DNA of 57,519 nucleotides from Burkholderiaceae bacterium (lineage in GTDB: Bacteria > Pseudomonadota > Gammaproteobacteria > Burkholderiales > Burkholderiaceae): NCBI GenBank assembly GCA_947455485.1, contig CANGNV010000014.1, positions 1-57,519 of the forward strand, read 5' to 3'. The notes under the pieces were generated by a model. That model had not been told where the DNA came from. It did no database searches and saw only the letters and a list, made by a program, of their open reading frames with translations. Positions 18,906 to 27,193 of the stretch are shown here, piece after piece (position 1 is the stretch's first letter; every line of letters starts with the position of its first letter). The position numbers and the translations under genes are program-made.

Positions 18906-19694
18906 TTAAGTGGCCGCGCTGTTTGTATCCACTGCATCGTCGTCAACAGCGGGTTTTGGAACATACAAGCGAGCTACCAAAAGCCCTAACTCATAGAGCA
19001 AAGTCATTGGCACAGCCAACAGAAGCTGAGATAAGACATCAGGTGGAGTAACGATTGCTGAAATAACAAATGCACCAACGATCACATAAGGGCGAATCTC
19101 TCTGAGCTTGGCTAGAGGAACCATTCCCATGCGAACCAATACCACCACAACTACCGGCACCTCAAAGGTGATGCCGAAAGCTAAAAAGGTTGTCATCGCA
19201 AAACTGAGATAGTTATCGATATCCGTAGACATCTCCGCGCCAAGAGGTGCGTTATAGCTAGCCATAAATTTAAACACTGTTGGAAAGACCAAGAAGTATG
19301 CGAAAGCCATCCCAAAAATAAACAAGCTATAGCTACTGATAACCAAAGGCACTATCAACTTGCGCTCATGCTGATAGAGCCCAGGGGCAATGAATGCCCA
19401 TAACTGATACATCACTACTGGCAGGGCAATTAAAAACGCCACCAGCATGGTGACTTTCATAGGTACAAAGAATGAACCTGTCACATCAGTGACAATCATC
19501 TTGCCACCTGCAGGCAAAGCCTGAAGAAGCGGTTGCGCAAACAAATGAAAAATATCAGGCGCCCAATAGACGAGACAAACAAATACAACAATGATTGCTA
19601 ATACTGCTTTAATAATGCGATCACGCAACTCAAATAAATGAGACAAGAAAGATTCTTGCAAACCTGAATCTTCAGTTGAATTATTTTGAGTCAT
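18906..19694 (-). CDS. tatC: Sec-independent protein translocase subunit TatC
   Basis: The polytopic receptor of the twin-arginine translocase, recognising RR signals together with TatB. The 262 residues contain six predicted membrane helices. The conserved N-terminal LFELRDRIIKAVLA and the loop segment FIAPGLYQHERK (including the essential Glu) are present, as is FGITFEVPVVVVVLV. It is the last gene of tatABC, 28 bases after tatB. PetA in this window is a likely substrate. Confidence 0.97.
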   Translation of the reverse strand: MTQNNSTEDSGLQESFLSHLFELRDRIIKAVLAIIVVFVCLVYWAPDIFHLFAQPLLQALPAGGKMIVTDVTGSFFVPMKVTMLVAFLIALPVVMYQLWAFIAPGLYQHERKLIVPLVISSYSLFIFGMAFAYFLVFPTVFKFMASYNAPLGAEMSTDIDNYLSFAMTTFLAFGITFEVPVVVVVLVRMGMVPLAKLREIRPYVIVGAFVISAIVTPPDVLSQLLLAVPMTLLYELGLLVARLYVPKPAVDDDAVDTNSAAT

Positions 19695-19722
19695 TGTGAG
19701 AGGTTTTTACTTTTCTTTGGAC

Positions 19723-20199
19723 TTACTTACCAGCACTGTGATGAAAACGCTTCATACGTGCAGCGCCAGACTGAACTCTTGTGCGCATACCAGTGGAATG
19801 TTTAAACCATACAGGTCTTGCTGCACGCCTAACACCCCAACTTTTGCGACCCTGACGCATAGACTTACGAAATACTTCTTTTTCATCAAGAGGGGGTCTA
19901 GTGAAATTATTTTCAAAGATATCAGCTTGATCGCTAAGATTTGCATTCGCTTCGTTGACGGTAGATTGAATACTACTTTCTACCTCCTTGAAAACTGAAG
20001 CACTCTCTTCGCGAAGTTTCTTGAACTCTTCCACTTCCATCTGGCGACTGACTTCAGACTTCACATCCGCCATATAGCGCTGTGCACGTCCGAATAAATT
20101 ACCCGCCATGCGAGCTACCTTAGGAAGGCGCTCGGGACCAACCACCACCAATGCAACTACTGCAATGAGTGCAAGCTTTGAAACTCCGAGATCAATCAT
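19723..20199 (-). CDS. tatB: Sec-independent protein translocase subunit TatB
   Basis: 158 residues with a single N-terminal membrane helix (MIDLGVSKLALIAVVALVVVGPERLP), the conserved Glu near its start replaced by the usual Gly-Val pattern, and the VGPERLPK hinge that distinguishes TatB from TatA. An amphipathic helix (RMAGNLFGRAQRYMADVKSEV) follows. The tail is long, charged and probably flexible, ending in a basic region rich in Arg and Lys. It lies between tatA and tatC with short gaps. Confidence 0.95.
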   Translation of the reverse strand: MIDLGVSKLALIAVVALVVVGPERLPKVARMAGNLFGRAQRYMADVKSEVSRQMEVEEFKKLREESASVFKEVESSIQSTVNEANANLSDQADIFENNFTRPPLDEKEVFRKSMRQGRKSWGVRRAARPVWFKHSTGMRTRVQSGAARMKRFHHSAGK

Positions 20200-20227
20200 T
20201 GCAGCTACGCATTATTTCCATCAATAA

Positions 20228-20461
20228 TTATTTATTGATGTCTTTTGCTTGAACATCGACAGTCTTTTCTGTTGATGCAGCAGTACTCTGAATTTGATCA
20301 GTTGCCTTGTCTTGTGACTCTTCAGACGTTTTCATGCCATCTTTGAAGCCCTTAACAGCACCACCTAAGTCGGTGCCGATATTGCGTAATTTTTTGGTAC
20401 CAAATACCAACATCACGATCACCAAAACAATTAACCAATGCCAAATGCTAAATGAACCCAT
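20228..20461 (-). CDS. tatA: Sec-independent protein translocase subunit TatA
   Basis: 77 residues. One N-terminal membrane helix ([18 protein letters not shown]) leads to the hinge [10 protein letters not shown] and an amphipathic helix ([14 protein letters not shown]), then a short polar tail. TatA multimerises to form the transport path. The gene follows hinT by 16 bases and precedes tatB by 28, in a his-hinT-tat order common to Burkholderiales. Confidence 0.96.
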   Translation of the reverse strand: MGSFSIWHWLIVLVIVMLVFGTKKLRNIGTDLGGAVKGFKDGMKTSEESQDKATDQIQSTAASTEKTVDVQAKDINK

Positions 20462-20477
20462 TTTTAATCTCCTAGGA

Positions 20478-20834
20478 CTATTTTTTCCAGGGGCGCGGAC
20501 CGCCCATCACATGCAAGTGCAAGTGATAAACCTCTTGCCCACCATCTGCACCATTGTTCACTACCAATCTAAACCCACCATCTTTTCCAGGACGGCAACC
20601 CTGCTCCTTGGCGAGACGCGGTGCTAATTCCATCATTCTACCTAGCAATGGCGCATCTGCCGCTTCTGCAGACTCCAGCATGGGGATATGCTTTTTAGGA
20701 ATCATCAAAAAATGGATAGGTGCGGCTGGATTGATATCTTTAAAAGCGTAAATCTCCTCATCCTCGTACACCTTCTGGGAGGGGATTTCACCTTTAGAAA
20801 TCTTACAAAACAAGCAATTAGGATCGTGGCTCAC
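20478..20834 (-). CDS. hinT: HIT-family purine nucleoside phosphoramidase (HinT-like)
   Basis: 118 residues. The histidine triad reads HLHLHVMGG near the C-terminus. [20 protein letters not shown] at the start and [14 protein letters not shown] are typical of the bacterial HinT branch, which hydrolyses AMP-lysine and aminoacyl-adenylate phosphoramidates. The gene sits between hisE and tatA, a frequent betaproteobacterial arrangement, probably because of shared transcription rather than direct pathway linkage. Confidence 0.95.
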   Translation of the reverse strand: MSHDPNCLFCKISKGEIPSQKVYEDEEIYAFKDINPAAPIHFLMIPKKHIPMLESAEAADAPLLGRMMELAPRLAKEQGCRPGKDGGFRLVVNNGADGGQEVYHLHLHVMGGPRPWKK

Positions 20835-20878
20835 GCTTTCGCCTCTAGTTTTGATGAATTAATTGAGTTTTTATCTAT

Positions 20879-21280
20879 TTACTCTTGGCCAGCAGCTTTT
20901 CTGGCTGCCTTCTCTTCGATACCGGAAGTACCTAAGCGGCGATTGAGCTCAGCCACCACATCTTCTGGGCGCAAACCAAACTGCGACAAGGCAATCAGGC
21001 AATGGAACCAAAGGTCGGCCATCTCACCCACTAGGAGCTTTTGCTGCTCAGGGGCCAGATTGGAATGACGTGCATCCTTGGCCGCCATCACCGCCTCAGT
21101 GGCCTCTTCGCCAATCTTCTTGAGGATCCCATCATCGCCCTTGGAAAAGAGCAGGGCCGTGTAAGAGGTTTTTGGATCTGCCTCCCCAGCCTTAAATGCA
21201 TCGCGTCGCTGATCGACTACATCGGCTAAATGAGCCAAAGCGGAATCTAAATTGGAAGGTTTTTGTGCTGGACTATTCAT
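20879..21280 (-). CDS. hisE: Phosphoribosyl-ATP pyrophosphatase
   Basis: Second step of histidine biosynthesis: hydrolyses PR-ATP to PR-AMP. The 133-residue stand-alone HisE has the all-alpha MazG-like fold with [47 protein letters not shown] (metal-binding EExxE motif) and [14 protein letters not shown]. It would normally follow hisI directly; here a TnpB element of about 1.3 kb separates the two, so expression of hisE-hinT-tat from the his promoter may be affected or may rely on a local promoter. Confidence 0.96.
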   Translation of the reverse strand: MNSPAQKPSNLDSALAHLADVVDQRRDAFKAGEADPKTSYTALLFSKGDDGILKKIGEEATEAVMAAKDARHSNLAPEQQKLLVGEMADLWFHCLIALSQFGLRPEDVVAELNRRLGTSGIEEKAARKAAGQE

Positions 21281-21320
21281 AAAGCGATTTTATCAAGGTA
21301 AGCGGAAAAGAAACCTTCTT

Positions 21321-21380
21321 GCTTTCGCAGTAATCTTGCGCCTTAGCGCTTAGATGGCTGGCGAAGACTTTTACGGTCTT
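21321..21380 (+). repeat. Left-end hairpin region of TnpB element 1
   Basis: Aligned without gaps to 22526-22585, 48 of 60 positions agree by hand count. The first hairpin is GTAATCT-T-GCGC-CTTA-GCGC-TT-AGATGGC (21330-21358). Its inner stem GCGC/GCGC corresponds to GTGC/GCAC on the right, a compensatory change. A second stem, AAGAC/GTCTT, follows at 21364-21380. The most economical reading is the left-end imperfect palindrome of an IS605-type element. Confidence 0.7.
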
Positions 21381-21421
21381 AGCTGGAGGATGAATTTTCG
21401 ATTTGCTTGCCAAAAATTCAG

Positions 21422-21456
21422 TTGCCTATTGCTTACTACTGTATATAATTACAGTA
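21422..21456 (+). promoter_or_regulatory. tnpB-1 promoter overlapped by a LexA-like operator, leaderless start
   Basis: TTGCCT (21422-21427), a 16-base spacer and a perfect TATAAT (21444-21449) form a sigma-70-like promoter. Superimposed on the -10 is TACTGTATATAATTACAGTA (21437-21456), an inverted repeat with the CTGT-N8-ACAG core of the LexA box and 18 of 20 matches to the E. coli consensus by hand count. Its last A is the first base of the tnpB ATG, so transcription should begin at the start codon and produce a leaderless message. LexA binding would block RNA polymerase directly. Confidence 0.65.
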
Positions 21457-22538
21457 TGTCAGAGAGCACTCCGATCGCCACCAAGACCCTGCGCCTTCGC
21501 GTTAAAGATAGGCACGCTAAGATGCTCTGCACTCAGGCTCGTGAAGTCAATTTTGTTTGGAACTTCATTAACGAGCTTTCCGAAAAACATACGCGCCGTA
21601 CTGGTAAATTCTTCTCAGCATATGACCTTAACGCATACACCACTGGTGCAAGTAAAGCAGGCTTGAGCCTGCATAGCCAGACAGTACAAGCGATTAATGA
21701 GGAGTTTGCCACTCGTCGGATTCAGTTTGGCAAGCTACGCCTCTCGTGGCGCAAAAATGGTGGCGCAAGGCGCTCTCTTGGCTGGATTCCGATTAAAAAA
21801 TCGGTTATTCGCTTCCGCAACGGCCAGCTTCACTACCAAGGCCAAGCAATAAGCCTGTGGGATTCATATGATTTAGTGGTTTATGAGCTGGGTTCTGGCA
21901 CCTTCTCGGAAGACTCCCGTGGTCGCTGGTATTTCAACACCACGGTCAAAGTAGAGAAGAAGATCAATACCGCCACCAAATCCATCGGGATTGATCTTGG
22001 CCTAAAAGAATGTGCTGTAACCAGTGATGGCCAGCGTCTTATTGGCAGAAATTACCGCAAACTGGAAAGTAAGCTCGGTATTGCACAGCGTGCCAATAAG
22101 AAGCTTGAAGTGAAAAACCTTCATGCCAAGATTAAGAATCGTCGCAAAGATGAGCTTCATAAGTTCTCGACCATGCTGACTCAAGAGTATGGGGCAATAT
22201 TTGTTGGAAACGTGTCTAGCAGCAAACTCATCAAAACCAAGATGGCTAAATCCACGCTCGATGCGGGTTGGTCATCGCTCAAAACCATGTTGGAATACAA
22301 AAGCGATTGCGCTGGCGTGATGTATGAGGAAGTCAATGAGAGTGATACAACCCAGACTTGTTCGCGCTGTGGCTCTATAGCCGTCAGCAGTCCGAAAGGT
22401 AGAGCAGGACTTGGAATAAGGGAATGGACTTGTTCAGATTGTGGTTCGGTCAATGACCGTGACCTCAATGCTGCCAAGAATATTCTTGCGCGAGGACATT
22501 CGCGTCTAGCTGTAGGAATCCTCTCCCTTTCACAGTAA
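21456..22538 (+). CDS. tnpB: TnpB-family RNA-guided nuclease homologue (element 1)
   Basis: 360 residues when started at the ATG at 21456, which is shared with the second copy at 29252 and gives MSESTPIATKTLRLRVKDR. The reading frame is open upstream to 21354 but that would cross the left-end hairpin. Visible parts: N-terminal helical/wedge domain; RuvC-I GIDLGL with Asp180; a conserved KTKMAKSTLDAGW; zinc-ribbon CxxC pairs (TCSRCG and WTCSDCG); RuvC-III DRDLNAAKNIL with Asp336. Where canonical TnpB has the RuvC-II Glu (iviEdL), this has IFVGNV, so Gly251 stands in its place; Glu292 and Glu295 in EEVNES are candidate substitutes. It lies antisense to the his genes. Family members cut DNA guided by RNA from their own 3' end; activity here is unproven. 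Confidence 0.85.
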   Translation: MSESTPIATKTLRLRVKDRHAKMLCTQAREVNFVWNFINELSEKHTRRTGKFFSAYDLNAYTTGASKAGLSLHSQTVQAINEEFATRRIQFGKLRLSWRKNGGARRSLGWIPIKKSVIRFRNGQLHYQGQAISLWDSYDLVVYELGSGTFSEDSRGRWYFNTTVKVEKKINTATKSIGIDLGLKECAVTSDGQRLIGRNYRKLESKLGIAQRANKKLEVKNLHAKIKNRRKDELHKFSTMLTQEYGAIFVGNVSSSKLIKTKMAKSTLDAGWSSLKTMLEYKSDCAGVMYEEVNESDTTQTCSRCGSIAVSSPKGRAGLGIREWTCSDCGSVNDRDLNAAKNILARGHSRLAVGILSLSQ

Positions 22539-22605
22539 TCTCGTGCTTTAGCACTTAGATTACTGGTGAAAACCTTTAAGGTCTTAGGGAGGGGAGGATG
22601 TCAAG
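22440..22605 (+). ncRNA. Predicted omega/reRNA scaffold of TnpB element 1
   Basis: In studied TnpB systems the guide RNA starts in the 3' part of tnpB and ends beyond the right end, with the flank as guide. Here the tnpB stop is inside the start of a strong hairpin, GTAATCT-CGTGC-TTTA-GCACTT-AGATTAC (22535-22563), followed by CCTT/AAGG (22574-22581) and a G-rich run up to GGATGTCAAG. The guide would begin around 22606, antisense to the end of hisI. The 5' limit given is nominal. Confidence 0.4.
22526..22585 (+). repeat. Right-end hairpin region of TnpB element 1
   Basis: Partner of the repeat at 21321-21380. Its outer stem GTAATCT/AGATTAC is perfect (7 bp) and the inner GTGC/GCAC closes a TTTA loop. 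The tnpB stop codon TAA (22536-22538) lies in the left arm, so coding sequence and RNA structure overlap. Confidence 0.7.
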
Positions 22606-22635
22606 TCTTTTATTGCTGGGAAGACTCTGGGGGTC

Positions 22636-23046
22636 TTATTTGCGACCTTTGGACTCATCTACCCAGGCAGATTTACCGGAATCCCAGCGCAAAAAGAAGC
22701 AGCTATGTTCGCCAGTGTGGCAAGCAATGCCGTCTTTTTGCTCAACCATGAGCAAAATCGTATCGCCATCACAGTCAAGCCGGATTTCTTTTACTTTTTG
22801 GGTGTGACCAGATTCCTCACCTTTGTGCCACAGCTTTTGTCTTGAACGGGTCCAATACACGGCCTCACCCAAGCGCAATGTTGCCAATAGCGCATCACGA
22901 TTCATCCAAGCCATCATCAAAATATCTTTACTACCCACTTCTTGAGCGATCACTGGAACCAAGCCTTGCTCATTCCAAGTAACAGTGTCAAGCCATGCTC
23001 CAGCCTCTAAAGACTGGACTGGGGTAAAGGTATTTTTCATCATCAT
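22636..23046 (-). CDS. hisI: Phosphoribosyl-AMP cyclohydrolase
   Basis: Third step of histidine synthesis: opens the adenine ring of PR-AMP, zinc dependent. The protein contains [24 protein letters not shown], the [21 protein letters not shown] block and the metal-binding [12 protein letters not shown] plus [12 protein letters not shown] chose the first of three adjacent ATGs (23046), giving 136 residues. An in-frame TTG at 23085, overlapping the hisF stop as TTGA, is an alternative that would allow translational coupling. The stop codon lies inside a hairpin related to the TnpB element ends. Confidence 0.93.
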   Translation of the reverse strand: MMMKNTFTPVQSLEAGAWLDTVTWNEQGLVPVIAQEVGSKDILMMAWMNRDALLATLRLGEAVYWTRSRQKLWHKGEESGHTQKVKEIRLDCDGDTILLMVEQKDGIACHTGEHSCFFLRWDSGKSAWVDESKGRK

Positions 23047-23081
23047 CTTCGTATGATTCTCTCGGTAAATCGTATCTGCGC

Positions 23082-23840
23082 TCAAATACGAACAGGAATT
23101 CCCTGGCTGGCCATATATTCTTTTGCCTGGCCAACAGTGTATTCGCCATAATGAAAAATACTGGCGGCAAGAACTGCATCAGCATGGCCTTTGGTAATGC
23201 CATCGACTAAATGCTGCAAATTACCCACGCCACCAGAAGCAATCACCGGCACACTCACGGCATCACTCACAGCGGCAGTTAACTCAAGATCAAAACCATC
23301 TTTACTGCCATCACGGTTCATACTCGTCAGAAGGATTTCTCCAGCGCCACGTTTAGCAACTTCAGAAGCCCATGCCACTACATCCATGCCGGTCGCAGTC
23401 CGACCGCCATGTGTAAATACTTCCCAGTTGCCAGCTTCAGTTTTTTTAGCATCAATGGCAACTACGATGCACTGTGAACCGTAATAGGCCGCAGCATCAG
23501 AAACTAAATCTGGATTTGCTACAGCTGAGGAGTTCATGCTGACCTTGTCGGCACCTGCATTGAGTAAGCGACGTACATCGGCTACCGCACGCACACCGCC
23601 ACCAACCGTTAGAGGAATAAATACTTGGGAGGCAACATCTTCAATGATGTGCAAAATCAGATCGCGTCCATCAGAGGTTGCGGTGATGTCTAAGAAGGTG
23701 AGTTCATCAGCGCCTTGGGTGTCATAGCGCTTAGCAATCTCTACTGGATCACCAGCATCGCGCAAACCAACAAAGTTCACACCCTTCACAACGCGCCCTG
23801 CCGTGACATCGAGGCAGGGAATGATTCTCTTAGTTAGCAC
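23082..23840 (-). CDS. hisF: Imidazole glycerol phosphate synthase, cyclase subunit
   Basis: With HisH forms the enzyme that converts PRFAR to IGP and AICAR. A 252-residue TIM barrel with the two phosphate-binding half-barrel motifs ([40 protein letters not shown]) and catalytic Asp residues in [15 protein letters not shown] (early) and [13 protein letters not shown]. It follows hisA by 11 bases and reaches up to hisI. Confidence 0.97.
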   Translation of the reverse strand: MLTKRIIPCLDVTAGRVVKGVNFVGLRDAGDPVEIAKRYDTQGADELTFLDITATSDGRDLILHIIEDVASQVFIPLTVGGGVRAVADVRRLLNAGADKVSMNSSAVANPDLVSDAAAYYGSQCIVVAIDAKKTEAGNWEVFTHGGRTATGMDVVAWASEVAKRGAGEILLTSMNRDGSKDGFDLELTAAVSDAVSVPVIASGGVGNLQHLVDGITKGHADAVLAASIFHYGEYTVGQAKEYMASQGIPVRI

Positions 23841-23851
23841 TGATAGTTGCT

Positions 23852-24613
23852 CTAGGTAATTTTCTTGGCGAACTTGAGAGTTAACTCATCGGCATATTTT
23901 TGCGCTGTAGTTAAATCTAAATCACCGGCATAAATTGAGCGCCCTGCAATCACCCCCATGACGCCTTCAACTTCAGCCTCACACAAGGCCTCAATGTCTT
24001 GATTGTTAGATAAGCCGCCGCTAGCAATCACCGGAATCCGAATAGCTTGTGCCAATTTGACTGTAGCATCCATATTGATGCCCTTCATCATGCCATCGCG
24101 CCCAATGTCTGTGTAAATGATTGCCTCAACTCCGTAGTCTTCAAATTTCTTAGCAAGATCAATCACCTCATGACCGGTAATCTTGCTCCAACCATCTGTT
24201 GCTACTTTGCCATCGCGCGCATCTAAGCCCACCATGATGTGGCCGGGGAAGGCAGTGCAAGCATCTTGCACAAAGCCCGGGCTCTTGACTGCAGCAGTAC
24301 CAATGATGACGGTGCTAATACCATCATCCAATAAACGCTCAATAGTTTCGAGATCGCGGATACCGCCACCCAATTGCACTGGAATCTCATCGCCTACTGC
24401 TTTCAAAATAGATTTGATGGCAGACTCGTTCTTTAACTTGCCAGCAAAGGCGCCGTTCAAATCCACGAGATGTAAACGACGCGCACCCTTACTAATCCAA
24501 TGCGCTGCCATCGCACCAGGATCTTCAGAAAAAACAGTGGCTTTATCCATATCACCTTGTTCGAGTCGAACACAGTGACCATCTTTTAAGTCAATCGCGG
24601 GAATCAGCAGCAT
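23852..24613 (-). CDS. hisA: Phosphoribosylformimino-AICAR ribotide isomerase
   Basis: A 253-residue TIM barrel homologous to HisF. It catalyses the Amadori rearrangement ProFAR to [25 protein letters not shown] carries the first catalytic Asp, [20 protein letters not shown] the first phosphate site, and [14 protein letters not shown] the second Asp. [14 protein letters not shown] is the second phosphate site. It lies between hisH and hisF with short gaps. Confidence 0.97.
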   Translation of the reverse strand: MLLIPAIDLKDGHCVRLEQGDMDKATVFSEDPGAMAAHWISKGARRLHLVDLNGAFAGKLKNESAIKSILKAVGDEIPVQLGGGIRDLETIERLLDDGISTVIIGTAAVKSPGFVQDACTAFPGHIMVGLDARDGKVATDGWSKITGHEVIDLAKKFEDYGVEAIIYTDIGRDGMMKGINMDATVKLAQAIRIPVIASGGLSNNQDIEALCEAEVEGVMGVIAGRSIYAGDLDLTTAQKYADELTLKFAKKIT

Positions 24614-24633
24614 AGCGGTAGGTTAGAAAAGTA

Positions 24634-25296
24634 TTAAGGTTGCCAAGAAACAAAATTTTTGTAGAGCTTTAATCCGTATTCTGCACTTTTTTCTGGATGA
24701 AATTGCGTCGCAAAAATATTATCCCTTGCAACGGCAGAAGTAAACCAATCGCCATATTCAGTTGAGCCCGCAGTATCTTCTTTACGCTGCGGCACAACAT
24801 AGTAGCTATGTACAAAATAAAAACTGGTCAAATCTGGAATGCCATCCCATATTGGGTGCTGACGATCCTGACGCACTTGGTTCCAACCCATATGCGGCAC
24901 CTTGTACGAAGAACCATCTGGCTGTAATTTGCCAGCCAATTCAAAACGCCGGACTTCACCAGGAATCAATCCCAAACAAGGGGTCCAGGCGGTATTGGAA
25001 TTAGTTCGCACTTCAGCGCTTTGATCGAAGAGCATCTGTTCACCAACACAAACACCTAAAAGGGGTTTATTTTTGACGGCATCTAGCAGCGCCTCCAATA
25101 AGCCAGACTCTTCGAGATGCTTCATGCAATCGGGCATGGCGCCTTGACCTGGAAGCACTACGCGCTCTGCGGAGATGATTTCTTCAGGGGTGTGAGCAAT
25201 CACTACATTGGCATCGGGAGCCACATGATGAAAGGCTTGATATACAGAACGGAGATTGCCCATTCCGTAATCAACGATCGCAATGGTTTGCGCCAA
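24634..25296 (-). CDS. hisH: Imidazole glycerol phosphate synthase, glutaminase subunit
   Basis: A class-I glutamine amidotransferase of 220 residues supplying ammonia to HisF. The nucleophile lies in [13 protein letters not shown] (GxCxG type), preceded by the oxyanion strand [11 protein letters not shown]. The catalytic His/Glu pair is in [10 protein letters not shown] near the C-terminus. The start [18 protein letters not shown] is standard. Confidence 0.97.
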   Translation of the reverse strand: MAQTIAIVDYGMGNLRSVYQAFHHVAPDANVVIAHTPEEIISAERVVLPGQGAMPDCMKHLEESGLLEALLDAVKNKPLLGVCVGEQMLFDQSAEVRTNSNTAWTPCLGLIPGEVRRFELAGKLQPDGSSYKVPHMGWNQVRQDRQHPIWDGIPDLTSFYFVHSYYVVPQRKEDTAGSTEYGDWFTSAVARDNIFATQFHPEKSAEYGLKLYKNFVSWQP

Positions 25297-25358
25297 TTGT
25301 TAGCCTATGTTCTGTAGTTTGTTGACAGTCTTCTACTCAATACTAGAAATTTTCTAGA

Positions 25359-25946
25359 TTAGAGACTGCCTTTAGTAGAAGGAACAACACCGGAAGCGCG
25401 TGGATCCAACTCTAAAGCCATGCGCAATGCACGGCCAAAGGCTTTGAACACAGTTTCAATCTGGTGATGAGCGTTAATGCCACGCAAGTTATCGATGTGC
25501 AAAGTTACTCCAGCGTGATTTACAAAACCACGGAAGAACTCGATGCTCAGATCAACGTCAAAGTCACCCACGCGTGCACGGGTAAATGGAACATTGAACT
25601 CCAAGCCAGGACGACCAGAAAAGTCGACAACAACACGAGACAGGGTTTCATCCAAAGGGACGTAAGAGTGGCCATAGCGAGTAATGCCCGCTTTATCGCC
25701 AACCGCCTTGGCAAACGCCTGACCCAAGGTGATACCCACATCCTCAACGGTATGGTGATCATCAATATGGGTATCGCCCTTGGCAACCACTTTGAGGTCA
25801 ATCATGCCGTGACGGGCGATTTGATCCAACATATGGTCTAGGAAGGGCACGCCAGAGGCTAGCTCAGCTTTACCTGTGCCATCTAAATTGATAGCAATTT
25901 GAATTTTGGTTTCCGAAGTGTTTCGGGTAACGTCGGCTTGCCGCAT
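25359..25946 (-). CDS. hisB: Imidazoleglycerol-phosphate dehydratase
   Basis: A monofunctional 195-residue IGPD (no phosphatase domain), a manganese enzyme removing water from IGP. The duplicated metal-binding motifs DDHHTVED and NAHHQIE are present, with [13 protein letters not shown] near the N-terminus. It starts a minus-strand block hisB-H-A-F-I; its 5' side faces hisC, which is transcribed away from it, so hisB must be driven by the 126-base divergent region or by antisense-traversing readthrough from hisD. Confidence 0.97.
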   Translation of the reverse strand: MRQADVTRNTSETKIQIAINLDGTGKAELASGVPFLDHMLDQIARHGMIDLKVVAKGDTHIDDHHTVEDVGITLGQAFAKAVGDKAGITRYGHSYVPLDETLSRVVVDFSGRPGLEFNVPFTRARVGDFDVDLSIEFFRGFVNHAGVTLHIDNLRGINAHHQIETVFKAFGRALRMALELDPRASGVVPSTKGSL

Positions 25947-26072
25947 GCTTCAGTGCGCCGCGAGGCGAAGTGTTGATTGAAGCCTCATAATATCATTCCT
26001 AATACAGATATAAATGCCGATTTTGATTGCTGGTGTTTATTCACTTTTGCTGATTTTTGACTAGAGTCCCAC

Positions 26073-27146
26073 ATGAGCCGTTTTTGGAGCCCCGTTGTTC
26101 AGACCCTCACCCCGTATATTCCAGGGGAGCAGCCGCAAATGCAGCGACTGGTTAAGCTCAACACCAATGAGAGCCCCTATGGCCCGTCCCTTAAGGCGCT
26201 AGCAGCCATTAACTCCCAAAACAACGATGATCTAAGGCTCTATCCAGACCCCGAAGGGGCAGCCCTTAAGAAGGCAATTGCCGATTTACATGGCTTAGAA
26301 CCAAAACAGGTATTTCTGGGGAATGGCTCTGACGAAGTCCTGGCCCACGTATTTTTAGGTCTACTCAAGCAAGCTAAGGCCGTCCAGTTTCCAGATATCA
26401 CCTATAGCTTCTATCCAGTCTATTGCAAGCTATTTGGGATCGACTATCAAACAGTGGCTCTAGGCTCTAATTTTGAGATTCAGACGGGGGATTTCAAAAC
26501 CCCTAATGGCGGGATTATTTTCCCTAATCCCAATGCCCCAACGGGTCGAGCCATTCCTCGCTCAGACATAGAGGCCCTACTCAGCAGAAATACAGATTCA
26601 GTAGTAGTCATCGATGAAGCCTATGTGGATTACGGGACCGAATCCTGTATTCCCCTTCTTCGCGGAAGCGCTTGCCCAGAAAACCTCTTAGTCGTTCATA
26701 CACTCTCCAAGTCACGCGCCCTAGCAGGATTACGCGTTGGATTTGCAGTGGGACACCCAGCTCTCATTGAAGGTCTGGAGCGAGTGAAGAATAGTTTTAA
26801 CTCCTATCCGCTTGGCCGCCTGGCTCAGGCTGGTGCGATTGCTGCAATACAAGATCAAGCCCATCTTGAGTCTACAAGTAAAAAAGTGATTCAAACTCGT
26901 GAGCGTTTAGTTTCTGAATTGGCCTCACTAGGCTTTGATACTTTGCCATCAACCGCGAACTTTATTTTTACACGTCACCCGAAACATGCTGGCGTAAAGC
27001 TGTATCAAGCTTTACGCGATCGTGGAATTATTGTGCGTCACTTTAAGTCGCCACGCATTGAAGAATTTCTGCGCATTACTATCGGCACCGATGAGCAAAC
27101 AAATGAGTTGATTGCAGCTCTGAAAGAAATTCTGGCTAGCGCCTAA
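26073..27146 (+). CDS. hisC: Histidinol-phosphate aminotransferase
   Basis: A PLP enzyme of fold type I (357 residues) transaminating imidazole-acetol phosphate. Motifs: [13 protein letters not shown] at the start, [36 protein letters not shown] and the PLP lysine in [16 protein letters not shown]. The R-binding tail ([10 protein letters not shown]) is intact, so the gene looks functional. It is on the plus strand while every neighbouring his gene is on the minus strand: divergent from hisB and convergent with hisD. It has its own terminator. Confidence 0.97.
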   Translation: MSRFWSPVVQTLTPYIPGEQPQMQRLVKLNTNESPYGPSLKALAAINSQNNDDLRLYPDPEGAALKKAIADLHGLEPKQVFLGNGSDEVLAHVFLGLLKQAKAVQFPDITYSFYPVYCKLFGIDYQTVALGSNFEIQTGDFKTPNGGIIFPNPNAPTGRAIPRSDIEALLSRNTDSVVVIDEAYVDYGTESCIPLLRGSACPENLLVVHTLSKSRALAGLRVGFAVGHPALIEGLERVKNSFNSYPLGRLAQAGAIAAIQDQAHLESTSKKVIQTRERLVSELASLGFDTLPSTANFIFTRHPKHAGVKLYQALRDRGIIVRHFKSPRIEEFLRITIGTDEQTNELIAALKEILASA

Positions 27147-27167
27147 ACCTTACTGCAATCGTTTTTG

Positions 27168-27193
27168 ATAAACCGAGATTGGGTTTATTTTTT
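27168..27193 (+). terminator. Rho-independent terminator of hisC
   Basis: ATAAACC and GGTTTAT form a perfect 7-bp stem with a 7-base loop, directly followed by a run of T. It begins 22 bases after the hisC stop and overlaps the end of the convergent hisD gene (stop codon at 27185-27187). Confidence 0.75.

Larger units (their letters stand above)
21298..22605 (+). mobile_element. Lone-TnpB element 1 (IS200/IS605 superfamily, IS1341-like, no tnpA)
   Basis: A unit of about 1.3 kb lying antisense between hisI and hisE. It contains one gene, tnpB, flanked by related subterminal hairpins. The ends are estimates: TCAAG occurs at 21293-21297 and again at 22601-22605, just outside the left hairpin region and just after the right one, but no empty site is available for comparison. 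No tnpA is present, so movement would need a transposase in trans. Confidence 0.7.

Noticed and set aside
19723..20461. tatA and tatB as duplicated tatA genes
   Set aside because: The second has the VGPERLP hinge and long charged tail of TatB, while the first has [10 protein letters not shown] of TatA, so they are distinct subunits.
21354..21455. Upstream extension of the tnpB-1 frame (34 extra codons)
   Set aside because: It would translate the left-end hairpin and the promoter-like palindrome, and it has no counterpart in copy 2; the shared ATG position favours 21456.
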